Positions 17,766 through 27,397 of a DNA stretch of 64,000 nucleotides are shown piece after piece. Source of the DNA: Thermodesulfitimonas autotrophica (lineage in GTDB: Bacteria; Bacillota; Desulfotomaculia; Desulfotomaculales; Ammonificaceae). A model generated the notes under the pieces. That model was not told the DNA's origin. It saw only the letters and a list, made by a program, of their open reading frames with translations, and ran no database searches. The stretch covers positions 372,001-436,000 of the forward strand of contig NZ_RKRE01000003.1 in assembly GCF_003815015.1 (NCBI RefSeq), read 5' to 3'. The position numbers and the translations under genes were made by a program. The first letter of the stretch is position 1; every line of letters starts with the position of its first letter.

Positions 17766-17796
17766 AGAAAAAGGGCCTAAGGTCGGGCCCTTTTTC
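17766..17796 (-). terminator. Terminator of the HtrA gene
   Basis: Stem AAGGGCC/GGGCCCTT with a short loop, with T-rich flanks on both strands. It sits directly after the minus-strand htrA stop, so it most likely ends that transcript. Confidence 0.8.
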
Positions 17797-17804
17797 GCGC
17801 CAAT

Positions 17805-18950
17805 TTACAGTCGCGCCGGTTTTTCGTTAATTACGACGCGGATGCGGACGAGCTTGCCTTCGCGCCAGAGCAGGAGTTCGACCGTGGCGCCCACCTTCTG
17901 GTCCTTAATTGCCGCTACTAAGTCGTCAGGAGTCTTGATCTTCCGGCCGGCGATCTCCAAGACCACGTCCCCGCGCGTGATGCCCGCCCGCTCGGCAGGG
18001 CTTCCCGGCACCACGCCTACTACAAGCGCGCCTTCGGCCCGCGGCAGCTTGAGGTAATTAGCCCAGTTTTCGTCCACCTGCTGGACCTGAACGCCCAGCC
18101 AGGGCCGGACCACCTTTCCTTTCTTAATCAGTTCGCCAAGCACTCCTTTTACCGTGTCGGACGGGATGGCGAACCCGATGCCCTGGGCCTGAGCGTTTAC
18201 GGCGGTGTTGATGCCGATGACCTCGCCTTTAAGGTTTAGGAGCGGGCCGCCGCTATTCCCGGGGTTGATCGAGGCGTCGGTCTGGAGAAGGTTTTTGTAA
18301 TGGCGGTCTTCGATATCGATCGGGCGCCCTTTCGCGCTGATCACGCCCACCGTAACCGTATGGTCGAGGCCGTAGGGGTTGCCGATTGCGATCACCCACT
18401 CCCCAACGCGCGCCTGCTGCGCGTCACCAAGCTTGAGATAGGGGAGCTTGCGGGGCGCGTCGATCTTCAGCACCGCCAGGTCAAGGTCGTAGTCTGCGCC
18501 GACCACGCGGGCATTGAAGGGCTCGCTAAAACCGCTAACGGTTACCTTGATCTCGCTCGCGTTGTCGATCACGTGTTCGTTGGTGAGAATGTAGCCGTCA
18601 TCCGAGATGAGGAACCCGGAACCGAGTCCCGGGCGGTACTCCTGCCCTTCCGGCATGACCCGGCCAAAGAAATCGCGGAAGAACGGGTCGTTGAAAAAGG
18701 GATCGAGGTGGGGGTTCCGAACCGGCGTAAGAGTATCAATCTTTACCACTGCCGGCCCGGTCCGATCTACAATGGCGGCGATAGTATCGGCGCCAAGGCC
18801 CGGAAGCTCTGGACCGGCTACCGCGGTAGTTCCCCCACCGTTGAATGCGGCTCCTTGGTGGAGGTCCTGGACGAGGTAGCAGCCCCCCGCAAAGCAGATG
18901 CCCGCGATAAAGGCTATCAGAGCTACCGGTACGAGCCAGCGTCTGAACAT
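17805..18950 (-). CDS. htrA: HtrA/DegP-like membrane-anchored serine protease
   Basis: A 381-residue quality-control protease facing outside the membrane. It has an N-terminal signal-anchor (residues 4-25), a linker, and a trypsin-like domain with the triad His in ILTNEHV (about 125), Asp in YDLDLAVLKID (about 157) and Ser in GNSGGPL (about 232). One PDZ domain (about 285-375) follows, with GVVPGSPAERAGITRGDVVLEI. The AGGAGGAG ribosome site precedes the minus-strand ATG. A well-formed promoter lies upstream. Length and single PDZ match the HtrA/HtrB/YyxA group of Gram-positives. Confidence 0.93.
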   Translation of the reverse strand: MFRRWLVPVALIAFIAGICFAGGCYLVQDLHQGAAFNGGGTTAVAGPELPGLGADTIAAIVDRTGPAVVKIDTLTPVRNPHLDPFFNDPFFRDFFGRVMPEGQEYRPGLGSGFLISDDGYILTNEHVIDNASEIKVTVSGFSEPFNARVVGADYDLDLAVLKIDAPRKLPYLKLGDAQQARVGEWVIAIGNPYGLDHTVTVGVISAKGRPIDIEDRHYKNLLQTDASINPGNSGGPLLNLKGEVIGINTAVNAQAQGIGFAIPSDTVKGVLGELIKKGKVVRPWLGVQVQQVDENWANYLKLPRAEGALVVGVVPGSPAERAGITRGDVVLEIAGRKIKTPDDLVAAIKDQKVGATVELLLWREGKLVRIRVVINEKPARL

Positions 18951-18989
18951 CTTTTCTCCTCCTTATACAGTCACTACCCTGACAGGTAA

Positions 18990-19018
18990 ATTATAAAACT
19001 CCGTTAGCAGGCAGACAA
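18990..19018 (-). promoter_or_regulatory. Sigma-A-type promoter of htrA
   Basis: On the minus strand TTGTCT (19018-19013) and a perfect TATAAT (18995-18990) are 17 bases apart, about 40 bases before the htrA start codon. Confidence 0.65.
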
Positions 19019-19151
19019 GCCTTTTTAGAAGCGCTCATACCGGAAATTTGGATAAAAACGGGAAAACCTAACAATAATAGAACCTTGAAGATGAGATTGG
19101 CGAAAGCAAGAACGGGGTGCCGAACTAGCGCTTTGCAGAGGGGGCAGGATT

Positions 19152-20858
19152 ATGCTTGATTTCCCTAACGGTCTGGCCGGGATCATTACGTTGGTACAGA
19201 TTTTCTTCGGTATCGTCATCGGGCTCTACTTCTGGAACCTGCTGCGGGCCCAGCAGGGGGGCAGGACGGCGGTGCGGCGCGAATCGCACCGGGAGGTAGA
19301 GCGGCTCCGTCAGTTACGGCAGATATCCCTCACCGAGCCGTTAGCAGAGCGAACGCGTCCCCGTAGCCTGGGGGAGATCATTGGCCAGGAAGAGGCGGTA
19401 AAAGCGCTACGGGCGGCGCTCTGCGGCCCTTACCCGCAGCACGTGCTCCTCTACGGCCCGCCGGGGGTGGGGAAGACCGCCGCGGCGCGCCTTATTTTGG
19501 AGGAAGCGAAGCGAAGCGAGCATTCGCCCTTCGGTAAAAACGCGAACTTTGTGGAAATCGATGCGACAACCGCCCGCTTCGACGAGCGGGGGATTGCCGA
19601 CCCCCTGATCGGTTCGGTACACGACCCGATTTACCAGGGGGCGGGTCCGCTCGGCGTGGCCGGGATACCCCAGCCGAAGCCGGGGGCGGTGACCCGGGCC
19701 CACGGGGGGATTCTTTTCCTCGACGAAATCGGGGAACTGCATCCGGTCCAGATGAACAAGCTGCTAAAAGTTCTTGAGGACCGGCGCGTGCTGTTAGAGA
19801 GCGCCTACTACAATCCCGAGGACCCCAACGTTCCGGCGCACATCCACGATATCTTCCAGAACGGCTTGCCGGCAGATTTCCGGCTGGTAGGGGCAACGAC
19901 CAGATTGCCCGAGGAAATCCCGCCAGCGATCCGTTCCCGGTGCGTGGAGATCTTCTTCCGGCCGCTTTCTCCTGAAGAAATCGGCGTGATTGCGGCAAAC
20001 GCGATCCGGCGCATCGGCCTGGAGGCGGAAGAGGGGGTGCTCGGCGTGGTGATGAAGTACGCTACCAACGGCAGGGAAGCGGTCAACATGGTTCAGCTTG
20101 CCGCCGGCATGGCCATCGCCGAAGGACGGTCGGCCGTCCGGGTGGTCGATATGGAGTGGGTGGTGACCTGTGGCCAGTATAACCTGCGCCCGGAGAACAG
20201 GATGCCTTTCCAGCCGGCGGTTGGTGTGGTCGCGGGGCTGGCGGTTTGCGGGCCCAATGTCGGCACGGTGCTGGAAATTGAAGCCTCGGCGCTTCCGGCC
20301 GAAAAGGGGCGGGGGCGACTTACCGTAACGGGGGTGGTGGAAGAAGAGGAACTCCAGGGAGCGGGACGCCGGGTGCGCCGGAAGAGTTCGGTGCGGAACG
20401 CGGTCGAAAACGTCATCACGGCGCTGCGCTTTGTAATGCGCGTCGAGCCCGGGAACTTCGACATTCATGTTAACTTCCCCGGCGGGGTGCCGGTGGACGG
20501 CCCTTCTGCGGGGGTGGCGATTGCCACGGCCATCTACTCGGCCCTGACCGGCATCCCGGTAGACAACCGGGTGGCCCTCACAGGTGAAGTCTCCATCGGT
20601 GGGAAGGTCCGTCCCGTCGGCGGGATAGTTCCGAAGGTGGCGGCCGCGGTCCGGGCCGGGGCGAAGCGGGTACTCATTCCCCGGGATAATTACCAGCAGC
20701 TTTTCAGCGAGTTTCGCGGGGTCGCGGTGGTTCCTGTGGACCGGTTGGAAGACGCCATCCGGGAAGCATTGGTTGGCGAGAACAAGGTTGCGGCCGGGGA
20801 GGTCTGCCTGCGGCCGGTGGTTTCCTGCGGCGCCGGCATGAGTTGCAACAACATCTGA
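19152..20858 (+). CDS. lonB: ATP-dependent protease LonB, membrane-anchored
   Basis: A 568-residue LonB of the spore-former type. An N-terminal transmembrane helix (about 8-30) is followed by an AAA+ domain with Walker A GPPGVGKT (about 102-109) and Walker B GGILFLDEIGEL. The C-terminal Lon protease domain has catalytic Ser in GPSAG (about 451) and Lys in VGGIVPKV (about 494). It lacks the LonA N-terminal substrate domain. It is followed by lonA, the conserved lonB-lonA order of Bacillus, where LonB is made in the forespore. No confident promoter is visible in the 200-base gap before it. Confidence 0.93.
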   Translation: MLDFPNGLAGIITLVQIFFGIVIGLYFWNLLRAQQGGRTAVRRESHREVERLRQLRQISLTEPLAERTRPRSLGEIIGQEEAVKALRAALCGPYPQHVLLYGPPGVGKTAAARLILEEAKRSEHSPFGKNANFVEIDATTARFDERGIADPLIGSVHDPIYQGAGPLGVAGIPQPKPGAVTRAHGGILFLDEIGELHPVQMNKLLKVLEDRRVLLESAYYNPEDPNVPAHIHDIFQNGLPADFRLVGATTRLPEEIPPAIRSRCVEIFFRPLSPEEIGVIAANAIRRIGLEAEEGVLGVVMKYATNGREAVNMVQLAAGMAIAEGRSAVRVVDMEWVVTCGQYNLRPENRMPFQPAVGVVAGLAVCGPNVGTVLEIEASALPAEKGRGRLTVTGVVEEEELQGAGRRVRRKSSVRNAVENVITALRFVMRVEPGNFDIHVNFPGGVPVDGPSAGVAIATAIYSALTGIPVDNRVALTGEVSIGGKVRPVGGIVPKVAAAVRAGAKRVLIPRDNYQQLFSEFRGVAVVPVDRLEDAIREALVGENKVAAGEVCLRPVVSCGAGMSCNNI

Positions 20859-20886
20859 GCCCAAATTTCCATTTTCGGGCTTTTAT
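20859..20886 (+). terminator. Weak terminator after lonB
   Basis: GCCC (20859-20862) pairs with GGGC with one internal mismatch and is followed by TTTTATT. The stem is short, so readthrough into lonA is likely. Confidence 0.4.
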
Positions 20887-20930
20887 TACTCTGCAAGGCG
20901 TTTATTCCTGTAGCATGCCCCTATCTCCTG

Positions 20931-20939
20931 TGCTAAAAT
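20931..20939 (+). promoter_or_regulatory. Extended -10 promoter candidate for lonA
   Basis: TGCTAAAAT matches the extended -10 form (TGnTAnAAT-like). No good -35 is visible 17 bases upstream. It lies 55 bases before the lonA start, suggesting lonA can be expressed separately from lonB. Confidence 0.4.
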
Positions 20940-20993
20940 AAAAATTAACTAATCAGGTAACAGGAGCGGTTCGCCGCAACGGAGGTGCTACAG

Positions 20994-23366
20994 GTGGAAG
21001 CAAAGACGCGGGTTTTGCCGCTTTTACCGCTGCGCGGGGTGTTGGTCTTCCCCTACATGGTGATCCACCTCGACGTTGGCCGGGAAAAATCGGTTCGAGC
21101 GATAGACGAAACGATGCTGCGCGATCGTTTTATTTTTTTGGCCGCGCAGCGGGACGCCCAGATTGACGACCCGCAACCCGGGGATATTTACGAAGTCGGT
21201 ACTGTTGCCGAAGTTAAGCAGCTCTTAAAGCTTCCTGGCGGGACGATCCGGGTGCTGGTGGAGGGTGTGGCGCGGGCGAAAGTTCTGCGCTACGTGGCGG
21301 AGGAGCCTTTTTTCCGGGTGGAGGTCGAGGAGTTCGCGGAGACCCAGACGGGAAACAGCCATGTGGAAGCACTGAAACGGAGCCTCATCAGCCAGTTTGA
21401 GCAGTACGTAAAGCTTTCCAAGCGCATCCCGCCCGAGACGGTCGTTTCGATCGTGAGCATCGAGGAGCCGGGCCGGTTGGCGGACATCATCGCGTCGCAC
21501 CTGACCCTGAAGGTCGAGGATAAACAGGAGTTGCTTGAAGCGGTAGATGTGGCGGCGCGGCTGGAGAAGCTCTGCGCCATCATCTCCCGGGAACTCGAGA
21601 TCGTGGAGCTTGAGCGGCGGATCAACATCCGGGTCCGGAAGCAGATGGAGAAGACCCAGAAGGAGTACTACTTGCGCGAGCAGATCAAGGCGATTCAAAA
21701 GGAGCTGGGCGAGAAAGACGAACGGCAGGCCGAGGGTGAGGAGTACCGGGCCAAAATCGCGCAGGCTAAACTTCCCAAGGAAGTTGAAGAGAAGGCGTTA
21801 AAAGAGGTCGAGCGCCTGGAAAAGATGCCGCCGATGGCGGCTGAGGCTACGGTGGTGCGAAACTATTTGGACTGGCTGCTGGCCCTGCCGTGGACTAAGA
21901 CGACCAGGGACCGCCTCGACATCGCCGTAGCGGAGCAGATCTTAGAGGAAGACCACTACGCCTTGAAAGAGCCCAAAGAGCGCATCTTGGAATACCTGGC
22001 CATCCGAAAGCTGGCCAAAAGTATGAAGGGGCCGATTCTCTGTTTCGTAGGGCCGCCGGGCGTCGGCAAAACCTCACTCGGACGGTCGATTGCGCGGGCG
22101 CTCGAAAGGAAGTTCGTCCGGATCTCGCTCGGCGGCGTCCGGGACGAGGCGGAAATCCGGGGGCACCGGCGGACTTATGTGGGTGCTTTGCCGGGGCGGA
22201 TCATCCAGGGTATGCGTCAGGCTGGTTCGAAGAACCCGGTTTTTTTGCTCGACGAGGTCGATAAGATGAGCACCGACTTCCGGGGGGACCCATCAGCGGC
22301 GCTTCTCGAGGTGTTGGATCCGGAGCAGAACAGTGCCTTTTCGGACCACTACATCGAGATTCCGTTTGATCTGTCGCAGGTGTTGTTCATCACGACGGCC
22401 AACTATCCGTACAACATCCCGCGGCCGCTTTGGGACCGGATGGAGATCATCCAGATCTCCGGCTACACCGAGGAGGAAAAGGTTCAGATCGCGGTGCGCC
22501 ACCTGATCCCGAAGCAGCTCAAGGAGCACGGGATGACCAAGGAGCACCTGACTCTTTCGGAGAACGCGCTGCGGAAGATCATCCGTGAGTACACGCGGGA
22601 ATCCGGGGTGCGGAACCTAGAGCGGCAGATAGCGGCTGTCTGCCGGAAGACGGCGAAGCAGATCGTTTCCGGGAAGGTGAAGCGGGCGCGGGTGACGGCC
22701 CAGAACATCGAGAAGTTCCTCGGTATCCCGAAGTACCGTTACGGGCTGGCGGAAAATGCTGATGAAGTAGGTGTGGCGACCGGCCTTGCCTGGACGGAAA
22801 CCGGCGGCGATACCCTCTCCATCGAGGTCACCCTTTGCAAGGGTAAGGGGAACCTGATCCTGACGGGGAAGTTAGGCGACGTGATGAAGGAGTCCGCGCA
22901 GGCCGGTTATAGCTTCATTCGTTCGCGCGCGCGGCAGTTAGGGATCGACGAAGATTTTTACGAAAAGTTTGATGTCCACATCCATGTTCCGGAGGGCGCG
23001 ACCCCAAAGGACGGTCCTTCTGCCGGTATCACCATGGCGACCGCCCTCGCTTCGGCGCTTACCGGGCGCAAGGTACGGCACGATGTGGCGATGACGGGGG
23101 AGATCACCCTGAGGGGTCGGGTCCTGCCCGTCGGCGGGATCAAGGAAAAGGTTCTGGCGGCGCACCGGGCAGGCATCAAGACGGTAATCCTGCCGGCAGA
23201 CAACAAGAAGGAACTCGAAGAGGTCCCGCCGCACGTGCGGAATAAGCTTAAGGTGATCTTCGTCAGCCATATGGATGAAGTATTGGCGGCGGCGTTGGTT
23301 GACGAGCACCCACCGGCTTTCGCGCAGACGGAGAACATTCCGGTGGTGGCCTGGAGCCAGGCGTGA
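20994..23366 (+). CDS. lon: ATP-dependent protease La (LonA)
   Basis: Canonical cytosolic Lon. It has the N-terminal substrate-binding domain ([20 protein letters not shown]), a coiled-coil segment around residues 200-260, AAA+ Walker [14 protein letters not shown] (near 352), Walker [11 protein letters not shown], and a protease domain with Ser in GPSAG (near 675) and Lys in [15 protein letters not shown] (near 718). 790 residues is normal. GTG at 20994 is preferred because GGAGGTG lies at 20981-20987, a 6-base spacing; a GTG at 20985 falls inside that site. Confidence 0.95.
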   Translation: MEAKTRVLPLLPLRGVLVFPYMVIHLDVGREKSVRAIDETMLRDRFIFLAAQRDAQIDDPQPGDIYEVGTVAEVKQLLKLPGGTIRVLVEGVARAKVLRYVAEEPFFRVEVEEFAETQTGNSHVEALKRSLISQFEQYVKLSKRIPPETVVSIVSIEEPGRLADIIASHLTLKVEDKQELLEAVDVAARLEKLCAIISRELEIVELERRINIRVRKQMEKTQKEYYLREQIKAIQKELGEKDERQAEGEEYRAKIAQAKLPKEVEEKALKEVERLEKMPPMAAEATVVRNYLDWLLALPWTKTTRDRLDIAVAEQILEEDHYALKEPKERILEYLAIRKLAKSMKGPILCFVGPPGVGKTSLGRSIARALERKFVRISLGGVRDEAEIRGHRRTYVGALPGRIIQGMRQAGSKNPVFLLDEVDKMSTDFRGDPSAALLEVLDPEQNSAFSDHYIEIPFDLSQVLFITTANYPYNIPRPLWDRMEIIQISGYTEEEKVQIAVRHLIPKQLKEHGMTKEHLTLSENALRKIIREYTRESGVRNLERQIAAVCRKTAKQIVSGKVKRARVTAQNIEKFLGIPKYRYGLAENADEVGVATGLAWTETGGDTLSIEVTLCKGKGNLILTGKLGDVMKESAQAGYSFIRSRARQLGIDEDFYEKFDVHIHVPEGATPKDGPSAGITMATALASALTGRKVRHDVAMTGEITLRGRVLPVGGIKEKVLAAHRAGIKTVILPADNKKELEEVPPHVRNKLKVIFVSHMDEVLAAALVDEHPPAFAQTENIPVVAWSQA

Positions 23367-23443
23367 GCGGCCCCGGGGGTAAATGGGGGGCGCGTTTCCG
23401 CCGGAGGGAATTGGCGAAGGCGCTTTGATAAAGAAGATTGAAG

Positions 23444-23474
23444 GGGGCGGGCGGAGCCGCCCCTGATTTGTTTT
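23444..23474 (+). terminator. Terminator after lon
   Basis: GGGGCGG (23444-23450) pairs with CCGCCCC (23457-23463) around a 6-base loop, followed by a T-rich run. It ends lon and faces the end of the minus-strand binding-protein gene. Confidence 0.75.
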
Positions 23475-23515
23475 AATTGCGCTGTTGGCGACAAAGAGGG
23501 ACGGGATTGGGAGGT

Positions 23516-24505
23516 TTATTGTCCGGGGCGAGGTTGCTTTCGGCTTGGTGTGGGGCCGAGGAAAATTGTTTCGTAAGGGAGCGGGGCGGGGAGTTCGCCC
23601 GCCTGCTGTAACAACTCCTGGAGGGAATTCAGGCGGTCCGGACCGGGGTTAGCGGTAACGTACCAGAGACGCGTGCGCTGGCCCCGGGCGATCACCTTTT
23701 CTAAGGTCGGAAGGCTCAGGTGGGGGAAATAGGGGGCTACCAGCCATGCGATTTCGGCGGCCGGGTGGGCGTAAAGGTAGGCGGCGCCTGCGGCCGCGGC
23801 GCGCTGGAAAGCCGCGAGGGCCGCGCGGTTTGGCAACGCCCACTCCTCCGGTGCGGCTACAACCGTAAGGCAGAGGGGGCGCGAGAGTTGCAGCGGGGCG
23901 GCAAAGAAGGCGCGCTTCTGCTGCCAGAGAAGAGTAGCTGCGGGCTCCGGCGCGACAAGGTAGTCGCCTACTCCCGCCAGGAAAGCGGGTATCCTAAGCG
24001 GCGGCGGGAGGTTCATAAGCAGCACGGCTTCCCGGTGCGGGTAAACGCCGTTGCGGCGGAGCAGCGTTTCTACTAGCGCGGTGGTAGCGCTGGTAGGTTC
24101 GGGGCTGATGATGGTTTTTTGCTTGAGCCCGCTCCAGGAGAACGGGGGGCGGCGGCCGAGCAGGACGGCGTCCGCCTGCTGCGTCAGGGCGAGCACCGCC
24201 TTTTCGTGCTGCCCTGCGATGGCGCGGTAAATCACCTCTTCAAGCCCGCGGACGCGCAGCACGGCTCCCCGCGGTAGCGGCCGACCGGCACCGGCGTTGG
24301 TGAACCGAACTTCGATTCCCGCGGCCGCGAAGGTGCCACGGGCGGCAGCAAGGTAAAGCGGGATAAGTTCCACCTGCGGTTGAGATACGGCGATAAAAAA
24401 GACCGGGCGTTCCGGCGGTCGCTCTCTTTTCAGGAGCGCGAAAAGAAAGAGCGCCACGGCGGCGGCAAGGAGAAGAAGCAGACAAACCCGGGCGGGTGCG
24501 CGCAA
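23516..24505 (-). CDS. Orphan NMT1/SsuA-like periplasmic-type binding protein
   Basis: About 329 residues. An N-terminal membrane anchor (VCLLLLLAAAVALFLFALL) is followed by a NitT/TauT-type solute-binding fold: VSQPQVELIPLYLAAARGTFAAAGIEVRF at the start, YLVAPEPAATLLW mid-domain, and a helical C-terminus. TTG at 24505 is chosen because GGAGGT lies 6 bases upstream on the minus strand; a longer frame to 24583 would run into the valS promoter. No lipobox cysteine is seen. No ABC permease or ATPase gene lies nearby, so the ligand and transport partner are unknown. Similar folds also occur in thiamine-precursor and sulfonate systems. Confidence 0.7.
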   Translation of the reverse strand: MRAPARVCLLLLLAAAVALFLFALLKRERPPERPVFFIAVSQPQVELIPLYLAAARGTFAAAGIEVRFTNAGAGRPLPRGAVLRVRGLEEVIYRAIAGQHEKAVLALTQQADAVLLGRRPPFSWSGLKQKTIISPEPTSATTALVETLLRRNGVYPHREAVLLMNLPPPLRIPAFLAGVGDYLVAPEPAATLLWQQKRAFFAAPLQLSRPLCLTVVAAPEEWALPNRAALAAFQRAAAAGAAYLYAHPAAEIAWLVAPYFPHLSLPTLEKVIARGQRTRLWYVTANPGPDRLNSLQELLQQAGELPAPLPYETIFLGPTPSRKQPRPGQ

Positions 24506-24573
24506 AGGGATACCTCCACTAATGTATCTCCGGTGGATTTCTATGCCGGCGGGGCGCAAATATGCGGCCCGAG

Positions 24574-24603
24574 TTGACACCATCGGGCCGGGATGGATAA
24601 GAT
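24574..24603 (+). promoter_or_regulatory. Promoter of valS
   Basis: A perfect TTGACA (24574-24579) and TAAGAT (24598-24603) are 18 bases apart, 85 bases before the valS start. No T-box (no AGGGTGG antiterminator core) is present in the leader. Confidence 0.6.
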
Positions 24604-24688
24604 TATTGGTAATATTGAAGGATACCGGGCCGCCGGAGCTTGTTAATTAAAGGCGGCGAATCAGCGCTACCGGGAGGATGGAGCCAAA

Positions 24689-27328
24689 TTGGAAAAGTCA
24701 CTGCCTTCGGCTTATGACCCCAAGAACGTTGAAGGGAAATGGTACCGCTTCTGGGAAGAGGGTAAGTACTTCCGGGCGACGGTCGAGCCGCAGAAAAAAC
24801 CTTTTTGCATCGTAATGCCGCCGCCGAACGTAACCGGAGAACTGCATATGGGCCATGCGCTCGATAACACCCTGCAGGACGTGCTCATCCGCTGGCGACG
24901 GATGCAGGGCTATGCGGCGCTCTGGCTTCCCGGCACGGACCACGCCGGAATTGCTACCCAGGCACGGGTGGAGGCAATGTTAGCGAAGGAGGGGCTCACG
25001 CGCTTTGATTTGGGGCGGGAGCGGTTCTTAGAGCGGGTCTGGGCGTGGAAGGAGAAGTACGGTAACGTTATCACCACCCAGCTCAGGCGTCTCGGCGCTT
25101 CCTGTGACTGGGACCGGGAGCGCTTCACGATGGACCAGGGCTGCTCCGAGGCGGTGAAAGAGGTCTTCCTGCGCCTTTACGAGCGGGGGCTTATCTACCG
25201 GGATTACTACATCGTCAACTGGTGTCCCCACTGCCGGACGGTGATTTCCGACATCGAAGTGGAGCATAAGGAAACGGCCGGCCATCTTTACTACATCAAG
25301 TACCCGGCAAAAGACGGTACGGGCTTTGTGGTCATCGCCACCACCCGGCCGGAGACGATGCTTGGCGACACGGCGGTAGCCGTGCACCCGGAGGATGAAC
25401 GGTACCGGCACCTCATCGGGAAAACGCTCGTCCTTCCCCTCGTGGGCCGGGAGATACCGGTGATTGCCGACGATTACGTGGATATGGAGTTCGGGACGGG
25501 GGCGCTCAAAGTGACGCCGGCGCACGACCCGAACGATTTCGAGATCGGGCGGCGCCACAACCTGCCGTCGGTTAAGGTGATCGGCGCGGACGCGCGGATG
25601 ACGGCGGAGGCGGGGGCGCGCTACCAGGGACTCGACCGGTGGGAATGCCGCAAATTAGTGGTGGAGGACCTCAAGCGCGAAGGACTGCTCCTGAAAGTGG
25701 AGGACTTAACCCACGCGGTCGGTCACTGCTACCGGTGCGATACGGTTATCGAACCGATGGTCTCGCGGCAGTGGTTCGTGCGCATGAAGCCGCTGGCCGA
25801 GCCGGCGATTGCTGCCGCGCGGGACGGCCGGGTGCGCTTCATTCCCGAGCGTTTCACGAAGATATACCTGAACTGGCTTGAAAACATCCGGGACTGGTGC
25901 ATCTCGCGACAGCTCTGGTGGGGTCACCGGATCCCGGTTTGGCACTGCCCCGACTGTGGGGCGAGCACCGCCTCGCGCCAAGAGGTTAAGCGTTGTCCCC
26001 ACTGCGGCTCTGCACGGGTGGAGCAAGATCCGGATGTGCTCGACACCTGGTTTTCCTCAGCCCTCTGGCCCTTTTCCACGCTTGGCTGGCCCCAAAAGAC
26101 TGCCGACCTCGCCTATTTCTACCCCACTTCCGTTCTCGTCACCGGTCGGGATATCATCTTTTTCTGGGTGGCGCGGATGATCTTCATGGGGCTCGCCTTC
26201 ATGGGCGAGGTGCCTTTCCGGGAGGTCTTCATCCACGGGCTGGTCCTGGACGCCCTCGGCCGGAAAATGTCCAAGTCGCTTGGCAACGGGGTCGATCCGA
26301 TCGAGGTGATCGATAGCCACGGCGCCGACAGCCTGCGCTTTATGCTGGTTACCGGTAATACACCAGGCAACGATCTCCGTTTCCACTTTGAAAAATTAGA
26401 CGGGGCGCGGAACTTTATCAATAAACTTTGGAACGCTTCGCGCTTCGTACTGATGAACCTGGGCGACGGGGTGGCGCCGCCGGAGGAGCCGGCGGCTTAC
26501 GAACTCGCCGACCGCTGGATCCTGAGTCGCTACCGGGAGGCCGTAGCAAAGAGCACGGCTTATCTGGAGGCCTACGAGGTGGGCGAGGCCGCGCGGGTGC
26601 TCTACGACTTTATTTGGGACGAATTCTGCGACTGGTACATCGAGTTGGTTAAATCCCGCCTTTACCGGGGGACGCCTGGGGAGCGGGCGGTTGCCCGTAG
26701 CGTCCTACGGAAAGTGCTGGGCGGCACCTTAAGACTCCTGCATCCTTTCATTCCTTTTGTCACCGAGGAGATCTGGCACCACCTGGAACCAGGGGCGAAG
26801 CCGCTCATCGCGCAGACCTGGCCGGCGGACGAGCCGGAGCTTGCCGACCCGGCGGCTGAGGCGGATATGGGCCGGCTCATCGAGATCATCCGGGCGGTGC
26901 GGCACATCCGGGCGGAAATGAATGTTCCGCCGGGGCGACGGGCGACAGTGATCCTGGTGGCGCCCGATGCGGGCAGTCGCTTGCTCGTCGAGCAGAACAG
27001 GAACTACATCGAAGAGCTGGTGTTAGGTACGGTTACGGTGGCGGTTGAACTGGCGGCGAAGCCCGAACAGGCGGCCCACGCGGTCGCGGCGGGGGTAGAG
27101 ATATACCTCCCGCTCGGGGGGCTGATCGACTTTGAGAAGGAGCGGGCGCGGCTGGCGAAGGAGCTCGGCGCTGTAGCGAGGGAGCTGGCGCGGGTGGAAG
27201 GAAAGCTCGGCAACCCCGACTTTGTGGCTAAGGCGCCGCCGGAAGTGGTAGCCAAGGAGCGGGCGAAGCAGGCGGAGCTGTCCCGCAAGCAGGAGGTGCT
27301 GGCAGGGCGGCTGAAAATGCTGGGCTGA
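24689..27328 (+). CDS. valS: Valyl-tRNA synthetase
   Basis: Class I synthetase that charges tRNA-Val and edits misactivated Thr. The 879-residue protein contains the HIGH signature in [16 protein letters not shown] (about 42-57), the CP1 editing domain, zinc-type Cys groups (CPDCGAS...CPHCGSARV), KMSKS ([11 protein letters not shown], about 525), the anticodon-binding domain and the C-terminal coiled coil ([27 protein letters not shown]) typical of ValRS. Start is TTG at 24689 with GGGAGG 11 bases before it; an ATG at 24678 is out of frame. It is followed closely by folC, as in many Firmicutes. Confidence 0.96.
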   Translation: MEKSLPSAYDPKNVEGKWYRFWEEGKYFRATVEPQKKPFCIVMPPPNVTGELHMGHALDNTLQDVLIRWRRMQGYAALWLPGTDHAGIATQARVEAMLAKEGLTRFDLGRERFLERVWAWKEKYGNVITTQLRRLGASCDWDRERFTMDQGCSEAVKEVFLRLYERGLIYRDYYIVNWCPHCRTVISDIEVEHKETAGHLYYIKYPAKDGTGFVVIATTRPETMLGDTAVAVHPEDERYRHLIGKTLVLPLVGREIPVIADDYVDMEFGTGALKVTPAHDPNDFEIGRRHNLPSVKVIGADARMTAEAGARYQGLDRWECRKLVVEDLKREGLLLKVEDLTHAVGHCYRCDTVIEPMVSRQWFVRMKPLAEPAIAAARDGRVRFIPERFTKIYLNWLENIRDWCISRQLWWGHRIPVWHCPDCGASTASRQEVKRCPHCGSARVEQDPDVLDTWFSSALWPFSTLGWPQKTADLAYFYPTSVLVTGRDIIFFWVARMIFMGLAFMGEVPFREVFIHGLVLDALGRKMSKSLGNGVDPIEVIDSHGADSLRFMLVTGNTPGNDLRFHFEKLDGARNFINKLWNASRFVLMNLGDGVAPPEEPAAYELADRWILSRYREAVAKSTAYLEAYEVGEAARVLYDFIWDEFCDWYIELVKSRLYRGTPGERAVARSVLRKVLGGTLRLLHPFIPFVTEEIWHHLEPGAKPLIAQTWPADEPELADPAAEADMGRLIEIIRAVRHIRAEMNVPPGRRATVILVAPDAGSRLLVEQNRNYIEELVLGTVTVAVELAAKPEQAAHAVAAGVEIYLPLGGLIDFEKERARLAKELGAVARELARVEGKLGNPDFVAKAPPEVVAKERAKQAELSRKQEVLAGRLKMLG

Positions 27329-27397
27329 GGCCGGCGCGTAGTGGCGCTCGGGGGATCAGGCCAGAATAGGCGCGGTGTTTCGGGCGTTGGCATTGAA

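Noticed and set aside
18960-18987. Imperfect inverted repeat (GTCA/TGAC) in the htrA leader as an operator
   Set aside because: Arms of only four to five bases with a mismatch; too weak to support.
19794-20864. 356-codon open frame on the minus strand within lonB
   Set aside because: It is antisense to a clear LonB coding sequence, has no ribosome site and shows low-complexity Arg/His/Pro composition expected from GC-rich codon shadows.
24604-24688. T-box leader for valS
   Set aside because: The region is only about 85 bases and lacks the AGGGTGG antiterminator core.
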